Part shown: in pieces, positions 28,901-37,161 of the stretch
Layout: every line of letters starts with the position of its first letter
Numbering within the stretch: position 1 is the stretch's first letter
Assembly (NCBI GenBank): GCA_029448655.1
Contig: JACCLO010000007.1
Span: forward strand, 2,294,001-2,358,000
DNA: 64,000 bases
Source of the DNA: Wolfiporia cocos
Taxonomy: Eukaryota > Basidiomycota > Agaricomycetes > Polyporales > Phaeolaceae
Direction: 5' to 3'
Translations under genes and position numbers: made by a program
The notes under the pieces: model-generated
What the model was told of the DNA's origin: nothing
The model's input: the letters and a program-made list of their open reading frames with translations, nothing else
Databases searched by the model: none

Positions 28901-30994
28901 ACGCCCCGTTTCATCTGTCTGTTTTAGCACTGCCCCTGTGGCGAACTGAGATGCGTCTGTTTCGAGGATGAATGGTTTTTCCTTGTCTGGCGTTCCTAGT
29001 GCGGGCGCCGCTGTGAATGCCTGCTTCATGAAGTCGAACGCCTTTTGTTCTTTATCCGTCCACTGGAATCCTGTCCCTGTGACCGTTTTCGTGAGATCTA
29101 CCAGGGGTCGGGCATGCGTTGAGTAGTGATCGATAAATTTCCGGTAGAAGTTCGCAAATCCTAGGAAGGATCTGACTTCCTTGAGATTTCGGGGGGTCGG
29201 CCACTCTTTAATTCCGTTGAGTTTTGCTGGGTCCATTTGGATATTTCCTGGGGTGATGACCAGCCCCAGAAATTCGACTCTGTCGACGCCGAAGGTGCAT
29301 TTTTCGGGCTTCACAAAGAGATGGTTATCCACCAATCTCTGAAGGATCCGTCGTTCCCGTTCCTTGTGTGTTTTCTCGTCTTCTGAGAAAATAAGTATGT
29401 CGTCCATGTAAACAAGCACCCATCCTTCGAGGATTTCTTCTTTCAAGATTTCATTCATCATCGCCTGAAAGGTCCCGGGTGCGTTGCATAATCCGAAAAA
29501 CATAACTGTGGGCTCGTATAGCCCCCGGTTTGTTTTAAAGGCTGCTTTCCATTCGTCCCCTGCCTTGATTCGAACGTTATTGTATCCTGCTCTGAGGTCC
29601 ATCTTTGTAAAGATTTTCGCTCCCTTTAGCTTTTCCAGGAGTTCCGAGATAAGTGGCAGGGGATAAACGTTCTTTATTGTCCCTTCGTTCAGATATCGAT
29701 AATCTTGACATGGCCGCAGGCCGTTGTCTTTCTTTGGGACAAAAAAGAAGGGTGACGCCATCGGGGATTTTGAAGGGACTATGAATCCCTTGGCCAGGTT
29801 TTCTTTCAAGAATTCGTCCAGTGCTTGTTGCTCTTTTGGTGACAGTGCGTAGACTTTGCAATCTCTCGGCACGAAGTCGGGTTTTAATTCAATTGCATGG
29901 TCCCATGGTCTTGATGGGGGAAACGCTGCTGCGGACTCCTTGCTGAATACTTTTGCGAAGTCCAATAGGTGTTTCGGGACCATCTCCTCGATTGTTTTTT
30001 CTGGTTCAGGAGCTTTCTGTGCGAATTCCTGGGACTTCGTTAATGCTTTTCTGACAGCATTAATGATCTGTATCTTCGTCCGGAATTTTCTTTTCGTCTC
30101 CCCTTTCCTCCCTATAATCCTCGGGTTATCTTTTACGAAGCGTCGGATTGCTTCGTATTCGTCGGGGGTGTATAATCGTTGGGCTGTTTCTTCTGGTTGG
30201 TCTGTCGACCCGAACCCTTTCTCCCCTCGTTCTGTTTCATCTAGGTCTTCGACCTCTACGATGTCGGGGGTGAGGTGTCGTTCGAATATTATCTGGGCTA
30301 TTCGCATGCCCGGGATAATTCTATGTGCTTTGTCTGAATAGTTGAAGACGATAGCTCCAACGTCTCCTCGGTAGTCCGAGTCTATGACTCCGGCTTGTAC
30401 TACCAATCCGTGTCTGAGGGTGTTGCCTGATCGTCCGGCCAACCTTCCATACGATCCTTTCGGGATCTTCATTTTTACTCCTGTGGAGACGAGTTTCCAT
30501 CCTCCGGCGGGGACCTCGGTTTCTTCTGCGGCATAAAGGTCGTATCCTGCGGCTTCTTGGGTTCCCCTTGTTGGAATTTTTCCTTCTGGGGCAACTACCA
30601 TTTCTACCGTGTCCATTCGGATCGTGGTTTCCTGTTTCTTTTCCTCTGCCCCTAGTATTGATCGTACATCGACTGTTTGGTCTTTCCAGTCGATTGTGGG
30701 GTTTTCGTCTTTTAGCCATCCATACCCTAGAATCATATTTTCTGTTCCGATCGATCCTACTAGGAATCGGACTTTTCGTGTTTTCTGGGTCTTTGGATAT
30801 CGTAGGAGTATGGTGGCTTCTCGATCTATTCGCCCATCTTTGTTTTCTGTTCCGTCAACATTTTTGACGATAATCGGGTTCTTCAGGGGTTGCGTGGGCA
30901 CTTTGTATTTTTCTACCACTCTGCTGTGGATCAGGTTCGACATTGCTCCTGAGTCGATTAGTGCATTGCACTTCACGGGTTTTGCCAGCGTCAT
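25940..30994 (-). CDS. pol: Element C Pol: PR-dUTPase-RT-RNase H-IN-chromodomain
   Basis: The open frame is 1684 codons. Protease: NALIDSGAMS at residues 10-19 and ILGYGWL at ~88. dUTPase: residues ~129-265, with AGYDLYAAE, GRLAGRSGN, GVIDSDYRGDV, GMRIAQIIF and RGEKGFGSTD as motifs 1-5; motif 2 departs from the usual PRSGLA. RT: YMDDILIF at ~529. RNase H: LETDASQFATGAVL. Integrase: HDSIPAGHPG...CAICQ zinc domain, then SVDFVTDLP, SDRGPQF and DGQTERMN. GPF region: REGPFTITEKMG. Chromodomain: YEVEAILADR...YFVKWKGYA. The last ~420 codons after the chromodomain read as Ser/Arg/Pro-rich sequence and overlap the zinc-knuckle ORF; they are probably not real protein. The frame stays open over the gag stop in the -1 phase, consistent with a -1 frameshift. 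Confidence 0.93.
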   Translation of the reverse strand: MTLAKPVKCNALIDSGAMSNLIHSRVVEKYKVPTQPLKNPIIVKNVDGTENKDGRIDREATILLRYPKTQKTRKVRFLVGSIGTENMILGYGWLKDENPTIDWKDQTVDVRSILGAEEKKQETTIRMDTVEMVVAPEGKIPTRGTQEAAGYDLYAAEETEVPAGGWKLVSTGVKMKIPKGSYGRLAGRSGNTLRHGLVVQAGVIDSDYRGDVGAIVFNYSDKAHRIIPGMRIAQIIFERHLTPDIVEVEDLDETERGEKGFGSTDQPEETAQRLYTPDEYEAIRRFVKDNPRIIGRKGETKRKFRTKIQIINAVRKALTKSQEFAQKAPEPEKTIEEMVPKHLLDFAKVFSKESAAAFPPSRPWDHAIELKPDFVPRDCKVYALSPKEQQALDEFLKENLAKGFIVPSKSPMASPFFFVPKKDNGLRPCQDYRYLNEGTIKNVYPLPLISELLEKLKGAKIFTKMDLRAGYNNVRIKAGDEWKAAFKTNRGLYEPTVMFFGLCNAPGTFQAMMNEILKEEILEGWVLVYMDDILIFSEDEKTHKERERRILQRLVDNHLFVKPEKCTFGVDRVEFLGLVITPGNIQMDPAKLNGIKEWPTPRNLKEVRSFLGFANFYRKFIDHYSTHARPLVDLTKTVTGTGFQWTDKEQKAFDFMKQAFTAAPALGTPDKEKPFILETDASQFATGAVLKQTDETGRERPVGYLSQSLTSTERNYEIYDRELPGIVRALEEWRHLLEGALHRILIRSDHQNLTYWRSAQRLNRRQARWHLFLSQFDLKLQHVPGRKLVMADTLSRLYHLDESNEDNEGITMIPDELVVHAIQIPIIDRIKSANNQDESVEQAIRALGGTDEFPTKTVADDWQQTDGILLYKGRMYVPKDEGLRRDVISKYHDSIPAGHPGIWGTTIQVTTHFWWPDMRTMIAEYVRGCAICQQMKPDRNPLKPPLQPIPTREDALPFSQCSVDFVTDLPRVGKYDSMMVIVDHGLSKAISLTPCDKTITSEGAAEIFHRKIYSQYGIPRKIISDRGPQFASKLFKELCKLQGAESAMSTAYHPQTDGQTERMNQQIEVYLRIYCMNDPFQWVQRLPDVEFAHNTKRTENRPAPLEIILGYIPRGFPDYDRVGNVPAAVDRIKKIKEARKMALIAHKLAQKRMAGRFLRELPKLEKGDKVWLDAKNLTIPYESNKLAPKREGPFTITEKMGPTTYRLQLPANWKIHPVFHAAVLKPFKETRVHGPNYLRPPPDIIKGQEEYEVEAILADRWRGKKHQYFVKWKGYATADNSWEDEGNLEHSKEMIKDYHRTRVRTAPTLENRTVIVCRRLATNSLAALRPLTAMRVIGKDDREVRHRGGTPPNTYRSDTPSSGTGPRDPLLAEPMAGRPSLTSHRISPTSTARTRISPRTSSEWRGRSERRERDSSYSPTDLSTDWPPPRRPDYDTRSTTSRIASTLLPTDPNMYHDPPAFSPPTNGAELQGRLILWRAIEYYFHCLPRLRGPAEQELETRRHVFLVWEATGDVNHLHARRALGLPQDDSEERIARRLFDDLHRCRALPARSLSEVRGSTNETPPPYPRGRNGTSTAPLTTGDTDTTNISEISLPYGYQRGPRLNNPVGSADPLVTGSSTAPTIFAELVDSINQVIDRMNVANTSYGELLRPRLSAGTATYTTNRTLRHSEERNLENSSRPTNV
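25983..27215 (-). CDS. Element C third ORF with two zinc knuckles
   Basis: A 410-codon frame after the integrase/chromodomain region, overlapping the end of the pol frame in another phase. Its last ~90 residues contain CRQCGSASHWILDC (CX2CX4HX4C) and, four residues later, CRTCGLNQPGHRQNEC (CX2CX6HX4C), two Gag-type zinc knuckles. A region at ~115-185 is likely helical (YRAEGPFAG..., LVRMEGQIRAQREGLELLTDRL). Arg/Pro-rich linkers follow. It resembles a second Gag-like nucleic-acid-binding protein. The pol frame is also open here to 25940 but lacks any recognisable domain beyond the chromodomain, so this frame is the better gene. Its start codon is uncertain; the true product may begin further in. 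Confidence 0.65.
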   Translation of the reverse strand: MARKEASVLCQVERLCYSRQLMGRRGKSGTLQGDDKRLPQDESQDSPNTRKPNSNSMSTTRHQLPRRAPTPHSDAGHREGRPRGTPQRRYSPQHLQIRHALLWYRAEGPFAGRADGWTALFDIAQDLTHVYSSYQNITEDLVRMEGQIRAQREGLELLTDRLIDRLAATTTARLRHALNDFEDREHATPNRPEYVPRPARFFTTDERRRVARPFNFMEGDRVLFPLPTETQRARRTGVRDPTPRIPGMGGNGRREPPARPTSPRATPGRQRRANSTPPIRRSPSVQSITREEFERGAREHERDTASLPTWAQRNLHRAAHHWRYRHNEYLRDIPSLRVPARPSPEQPCRQCGSASHWILDCPDYICRTCGLNQPGHRQNECRQHFVWRTPTTPSLSGNGDIYNEQDAEAL

Positions 30995-31083
30995 GATTAC
31001 CGGGATGAAGAGGGATCGATTCTTCTCGAACGAGGTAATTTCATGCGCTGCTTTCTCGGAGGGTAAGACCGTGGGCTTCCCTC

Positions 31084-34018
31084 CTAGGCAAAATCCTGTT
31101 CTTCTACGAGCTGTGCTAGGAGCTCGGGGTTTTTGGCTTTCAGGGCCCTAATCGCTGTGACCGCTCTGTTCGCGGTGATGTATTCGGTCTCTTCTTCAGA
31201 GACTTCTTCGATGCGAGCTTCTTGCTCAGTTTCTTCTTCTTCAGTCTTTCGAGTAGTCCGCCTAGGGCGGGCTGGCTTTCTTGGTCTCTTCGGGCAATCT
31301 CGCGACATATGCCCTGGCTGATGGCAGGTGAAACACTTGCCCTTCTTGATGTGATCGTCCCTTTCCTGGGTGGTCATTCGATCTACATCCATCGCATTCG
31401 GATCTTTCGGTGCGGTCGTCTGAGGAGCACTAGTGCGTCCGTTATTCTGGTTCGAGGCTTGCCAAGCCTTCTTCTTGATAAACGGTTTATCCCGTTTCAA
31501 GAATATCTTGTACGTATTTTCATAGTACGAGGCAGCGGACTGCCATTCGTCAATGGTCGCCGGCAGCGGCCGTACACCGATGATGTATCGGGTCGTGTGT
31601 TCGGGTAACCCTTTCTCGAAGAGGGTTATGAGCAACGCGTTTCCGTCCGCGCTGTATCGATCGTACTGGGCCTTTCCGGCCAAGTTGTTGAATTCGGTGA
31701 TATAATCATCGATGTCCTTTCTGTCCTGGGCTACTTCCAGGATTTTCTTCCGCGCCTTCTGTACCTCTTTGATGGCTCCGAAGGCCTTCTGAAAGTCTGC
31801 ATCGAATTGTGCGAGACTAGGCGGGAAGAATCGTTTCGTCAGGGGGTTCGTATAAACCTGGTGATAGTTCTGTTTCCATTGGCCCGTCTTCCCCTTGTTC
31901 GAAATATAAGAGAGGATAAAGATCACTCTCTGAACGTCATTTTGGAACGACGTTTCGTACATCGTAAACCAGGAATTGCACTGGTTTATGAAGTTCTGCA
32001 TTGACACAGATGGCTCTGTGGGACTCACCAAGCCAGTATCCTTACGATGAACTAAGGCGACTAGGTGAGGTAGAGGTTATCAGACGCTATAGTAGGTGGA
32101 AGGTTCTTCTACGGCGTACGCCGAGAAGAATAGAACTAAGGTTATAGGCCGTCAAGGCCCTACTTATATACACAAATATAACGGGTCATGTGCTACTGTA
32201 TAGTGCATGCCCGATAAGGAGTGTGGGCTTGGTTGCCATAAGGGCGACCAAGTGGTACGACTACTCTACAAAGGCCGTGACCCGCCGGTAATGGCCGAGC
32301 CAATGGTAAAGAGAGAGCGTGTGGTCTCATCGTTAGATGGACATGTGAATACGGGCGCAGCCCGGGTATAAGGGATGCCGGTTGCCGGATACCGTGAGGT
32401 ATAATGGCGATTGGCCGGTCATCGTGTGCTGACCAAGGCGGGACGCCGAGGTCGTAATGCTATTGGGCCAGCAGGCACCGTAGCATGTGATATGTCCGGA
32501 CCGGAGGGTTACCGGAACATATGGTGGTCTTAGCCGTGAGGCGAGGACCGGTGTTTGGGCAACGCCGTGATGGCAGAAGCCCGGGACTTGGAGAACGCCG
32601 AGTCCGTGGGATGGCCGAGAAGGCCGAGCCTATAGCGATATTGCCTTGGTGCTAATATAGTGCTATTTGGCCGTGTTGCCATTATTATGCGAAGGCGTGG
32701 CGCGCCTGAGGTGCCATTGTGATCAAGGATCTTATGGCGATGGGAAGCCGAGAAGGCCGACCCAATAGTACAAGGCCGCGAGGCACTGTTTGTACATGTG
32801 GACATTATTATGCGAGCGTGCCGCGCTCGGCCTATCATTATGATCTAAGATCTATGACGTGGCTGGTCTTGCTCTGACGGGCGAGACCTGTATGACGTAG
32901 CTGTAGTGTTGCTATTGGACCGGAAGGTGCCGTAGCGTTATGTAAGCTAGTCATGTGGTGATAAGCCCAGTTAAGAGCTTATCGTGGTGGCAATGGGAGT
33001 TAACCCGTAGATAACTTGTAGTTAGACGTATAAATCCCAGGTAAATTGCTATAATCGTAGGAAAAATGCTGTAAGCCCCAGATAAATCTGTGACATGCAT
33101 GTCGGATCGTTCCCCGTCGAATACGTCTGGGGGGTTGATCTTTATCATCGGGGGTCGATAGTACGGGTTCGGCGCCGGAGGTTGAGGCTGCGGCGCATTC
33201 GGTGGTGGAGGGCCTCCCGGGGGTCCTCCTCCTCCCGGGTATCCTCCACCCGGGTTTCCTGGGTTTCCTCCTCCAGGGTTTCCTCCTCCGAGGTTCGCGG
33301 GGGTTCCTCCTCCGAATCCTCCAGGAGGGGGGGCATTCCCTCCTCCGAGTCCGAAGTTTCCTCCCAATCCTCCTCCGCTTGTACCTGCGGAGGTTCGTCC
33401 AAATAGGCCTGAAGGCCACGTTCCTGGGTTTGTCGTTCCCATTCCTCCGCTTGGGCTAGTCCAAGACGGATTTCCTCCGCTACCCATTCCGGGTGCGTTC
33501 TGTGGGGGGTTTCCAAAGAGGTCTGTTCCTCCAGCCATAGACCCAATCCCACTCTGCGCAAAAGTAGATATAAATCCTGGAGGGTCCTGTCCTCCGGTCT
33601 GGCTGTTATCTGTTCCTGTAACGTTTCCAGGATTTCTCCCATCATCTCCGATGCGCTCAATTCCTGCCATTCCTGTGGCGCCCAAAGGCTGATTCGTATT
33701 TCCATCGGCATCGGAGGTTCTGTTGATGGTTTCGTTTTCGGTCAACGTCGCGGTTGACATCGGAGGGATTTCTCCGAATCGTTCAAACGCTTCACGCGTT
33801 ATTTCCCAAGCGGTCGTTCCTGCGGAGGGGTATACTTGTACCCACTTCGATGCCCTATCTTCTCTGGGGATGACAACAATTCCTCCGCGGTTACGGAAGG
33901 CTCCAATGGTGTCAGTCCACTCGTATCGGTTGAGTCTGTAGACTCCCTGAATGTCCTCGGGCAAGAGTTCAATCAGTCGTGCTGGGAATTCTGGTCCAAA
34001 TATCATATGCCCTTGCAC
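31084..34018 (-). CDS. gag: Element C Gag, interrupted by a solo LTR
   Basis: Two exon-like halves, 34018-33096 and 32001-31084, join in frame when the LTR and one TGCAT copy are ignored (the joint reads ...FDGERSDM-QNFINQC...). That gives about 613 residues. N-terminal region: globular (MIFGPEFPARLIEL...). Middle: an extreme Gly/Pro/Asn-rich tract (~180-285). Capsid-like domain: from KINPPDVFDG, with FHP-like and QNFINQCNSWF segments. Zinc knuckle: CFTCHQPGHMSRDC. Acidic C-terminus. Because the LTR breaks the gene, this copy can no longer make normal Gag. The internal region begins only ~35 nt from the LTR, unlike the 1-kb leaders of A and F. Confidence 0.9.
32002..33095 (-). mobile_element. 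Solo F-family LTR, 1094 bp, in element C gag
   Basis: Ends TGACACAG...CTGTGACA, with target duplication TGCAT at 31997-32001 and 33096-33100. Clearly related to the LTRs of element F over its length, with scattered differences. TATA on the minus strand near 32165. Confidence 0.93.
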
Positions 34019-34040
34019 CGTGGTAGGTGAGGGAGTGATG

Positions 34041-34051
34041 AGCTCGACCTT
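34041..34051 (-). promoter_or_regulatory. Element C self-primer binding site
   Basis: The minus strand reads AAGGTCGAGCT one nt inside the 5' LTR. It is the exact reverse complement of AGCTCGACCTT, the minus-strand LTR sequence at 40596-40586, which lies 35 nt downstream of TATATAAA (40631-40624). Confidence 0.85.
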
Positions 34052-34052
34052 C

Positions 34053-34172
34053 TGTTACGGGTCGAATACCCGTCCGTATATTCGAGTCGCGAATATAAAT
34101 CGTTCTTCTGCACGTAGGCACGCAGCCGTGTGCAAGGCAAATACTCGTTAGATGCCTTCGGGTCCTAAGTGA
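34053..34172 (-). repeat. Element C 5' LTR, inner fragment
   Basis: First 120 bp (plus-strand reading) of the 5' LTR, cut by element F; the rest is at 40245-40965. 120 + 721 = 841 bp, the same as the 3' LTR. Confidence 0.93.
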
Positions 34173-35263
34173 TGACACAGTACGCCTGTGGGACTCACCA
34201 AGTGCCTATATTGTTGAGATAAGGCGGCTTAGAGAGGAGGCAGTACCAGCGCAGCAGGATGTGAGAGATTATTCTACGGCGCAAGCCGAGAGAATAATAG
34301 AACTAAGGTTAAAGGGCGTCAAGCCCCTACTTATATACATGTTTATGCGGATGGCGCGTGCTACTAGCTAGTACTACCATTCCGGGTTATGTGGCTTTGC
34401 CAAGAGGCGAAGCGCTATCTTATCTGATGTTTATGGACTCTATCTACAATGGCCGTGATGGGCCCTAATGGCCGCACCAATCGTAGGAGAGGGATTTGTG
34501 TATATTATCATATGAACGCGGGCGCAGCCCGGGTATATGGGAAGCCGGTTGCCGGATACCGTGAGGTATAATGGCGATTGGCCGGTCTTCGTGTGATGAC
34601 CAAGGCGAGGCGCCGAGGTCGTTATGCCATTGGACGGGAAGTACCGTGGCATGTGTTACAGCCCGGACCGGATGGTTACCGGGGCATGTATTGGTCTTAG
34701 CCGTGAGGCGAGGACCGGTGTTTGGGCAACGCCGTGATGGCAGAAGCCCGGGACTTGGAGAACGCCGAGTCCGTGGGATGGCCGAGAAGGCCGAGCCTAT
34801 AGCGATATTGCCTTGGTGCTAATATAGTGCTATTTGGCCGTGTTGCCATTATTATGCGAAGGCGTGGCGCGCCTGAGATGCCATTGTGATCAAGGATCTT
34901 ATGGCGGTGGGAAGCCGGGAAGGCCGACCCAATAGTACAAGGCCGCGAGGCACTGTTTGTACATGTGGACATTATTATGCGAGCGTGCCGCGCTCGGCCT
35001 ATCATTATGATCTAGGATCTATGACGTGGCTGGTCTTGCTCTGACGGGCGAGACCTGTATGACGTAGCTGTAACTATGCTATTGGACCGGAAGGTGCCGT
35101 AGCGTTATGTAAGCTGGTCATGTGTTTGACAAGCCCAGTTAAGAGCTTGTCGTGGTGGCAATGGGAGTTAACCCGTAGATAACTTGTAGGTAGACGTATA
35201 AATCCCAGGTAAATTGCTATAATCGTAGGAAAAATGCTATAAGTCCCAGATAAATCTGTGACA
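34173..35263 (-). repeat. Element F 3' LTR
   Basis: 1,091 bp, ends TGACACAG...CTGTGACA in plus reading; matches 39149-40239 as far as I can see. Preceded by the AGTGA duplication. Confidence 0.95.
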
Positions 35264-35331
35264 TTACCCCCGCTTTAGGTTTCATCGTCCCTGATGAAAC
35301 TATTCCTCATTGTGTACGTCCCAAGAGCGGT

Positions 35332-35544
35332 ATAACGCGTGATGACGATGTGTCAAATGCCGTTATGGTGCTGCTTCAATTTGTCAATTGAACAGGGATA
35401 AATGGGAGTTTCAGGACTTGTGGATGGAGCCTGAGCGTGGAAGGCGATTTATTCCTTATTGATTTGTAACGCGTGATAGCAGAGTGCTAAATGCCGTTAC
35501 TAGCGATTATCAACGCGTGATGACCGAGAGGTCAAATGCCGTTG
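35332..35544 (-). ncRNA. Three-copy hairpin array 1 in element F
   Basis: Three 34-35-nt units at 35332-35366, 35466-35500 and 35511-35544. Each has an outer stem ending AACG/CGTT, constant internal segments (CGTGA on one side, AATGC on the other) and a variable inner stem: TGAC/GTCA, TAGCA/TGCTA and TGACC/GGTCA. The outermost pair also changes in step (A-T, G-C, C-G). Both stems are kept by paired changes, so structure rather than sequence is conserved. They lie near the 3' end of the element's RNA (minus sense). Confidence 0.7.
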
Positions 35545-35602
35545 TTAGGGAGGTGTAGTCGTGTTACTAGAGTGTATTGTCATTGTGCACGCGGATCCTA
35601 AG

Positions 35603-37161
35603 AGGAAGGGCTTTCCTGTTATCGCTGAAGGTGTTCAAGTGCCTTTTCGCGACCTTTGTCGGATTGTTGCTTTTGCTTATGACGTTACTCGTAGTAGAAG
35701 GCGATATGGAAATGTTCCTCATATAGTGCCTTTGAGTCTACTTGTAATCTGTACTCCTAATAGCTTGCCAAGCGTATTGGAGGGTGCATTGTGTCGTTGT
35801 ACGTGTTTCGGATAGCATTGTGCGATATTCCTTAGAGTGAGGGCTTCACTGTTAGCTCTGGAGATTTTCTAGTGTCTCTTCGAGCCCTTTGGCGGATATG
35901 GTGCTTATGCGTAGTACCCATTGAGTGTAACATAGCGGTGCTTTTTCGACGTCTATTGCCTAGCGGTGAATGGGATTGCAAGTTCCTTCATTCGCGTGGC
36001 GGGTGTCTTAGGCTTTGTGCTTGTATAGGGGTAATCCTACTTTGTACGACTTATGCGGTTGAACGGTTATTAAAGGACGTCGCCTTATGAACGTTTATGA
36101 GGCGTCGCCTCCCTAGTATCGCAAGTAATAAGCGTGTGACATTTGTCAATGCCCATTTGTTACAGGGGTTGTGTCCCCTAGTTAGATTGCTTCTACGTAG
36201 CGATCTCTTCGGAGTCGTAAGTTCCGGAATGAAGCTGTGCCTTCGTGGTTGTATGCAATATTTATTAACGAGTAGGCTTCTCGTGTAAAACCCCATAGTA
36301 TAGGTACTAATCATTGTGCATTATGGTCAATGCTTATGATTGTATTCCCTAGACTGTAGTGTCGTTGCCGTAGTGAGGCCTTATTGGGTAACCGTGAGAA
36401 CATACATCCTTGTCAGGAGTTGTCTCGTAAAGGTATATCCCGTAAGGGCTGAGGTCACGTGATGGCGATGACGGTAGTTTCCAATGTGCTTGTATGTCGT
36501 TAAAGTCGTTCTTCGATTGAGTATGACATTGTAAGCGTGGGAACTGGGATGATCGTGGGGGAGGATATATTTCGCTATTGGATAGATAGCTACTATATTC
36601 CTATTACAGGGTTGTCGTCCATATACGAATAGGACAGTACGAGCATGAATGAGGGTAATCAGGCCTCTTAGTGCATGTCGTTTGGTGCTTTCAAGACCGT
36701 GAGGTACTGTTGTAAGCGTGGGATAGCGGACTTTTGAAGGTCCAGAATGCGGATTTAGGGTTCTCACCCCCTCTTCCACGTTTGATCTCCCGATCAAACC
36801 TATTCCGTTGGTTTTGGTTTTTAAAGAGGTTAAACCGCCTCTATAACCCAAATAAGGGTGGGTGGATGTGGGCCGAGGGTATTATTTGACATATATCCAT
36901 GTACGGCTGTATCCAGGTCGCTCGCATATGCGACCAGATTTTTTATACTAAGGTTTCCCATGCCCTAGTTTGTCGATACCGAAGAGTTTCTCAGGCTCTT
37001 GTTTGGTGTAGTGACGAGATGTATTCCTAATCGGAAGATAGGAAACAGATCCGGATTTATTTATTACGTGTCTCGACGACGTAGGTTTCCGTAAACCAAG
37101 CAATTGTAATGATATCCGATTGCCAAATCGGAGTGATTGTCCTATAAGATGGGGCTCATCT
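35603..37161 (-). ncRNA. Dispersed hairpin family 2 in element F (GGGCT loop)
   Basis: Three hairpins share the plus-strand loop GGGCT followed by GTTA after the stem: AGGAA/TTCCT (35603-35617), AGTGA/TCACT (35836-35850) and AGATG/CATCT (37147-37161). All five stem positions stay paired while the stem sequence differs. About 60 nt of weaker similarity follows each copy, so they are diverged repeats of one ~90-nt module. Confidence 0.65.

Noticed and set aside
34697..35005. 102-codon frame repeated at 34697-35005, 39673-39981 and (variant) 32530-32838
   Set aside because: It lies wholly within the F-family LTR and is repeated only because the LTR is repeated.
35281..35310. CTGATGA sequence as a hammerhead ribozyme core (retrozyme idea)
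   Set aside because: No stem II followed by GAAA and no matching catalytic strand were found. The sequence is part of a simple TTCATC/GATGAA hairpin.
35561..36851. Open frames of 84-156 codons in the interior of element F
   Set aside because: They overlap on both strands, share no domain and break across the hairpin families. The pattern is RNA-like, not protein-like.
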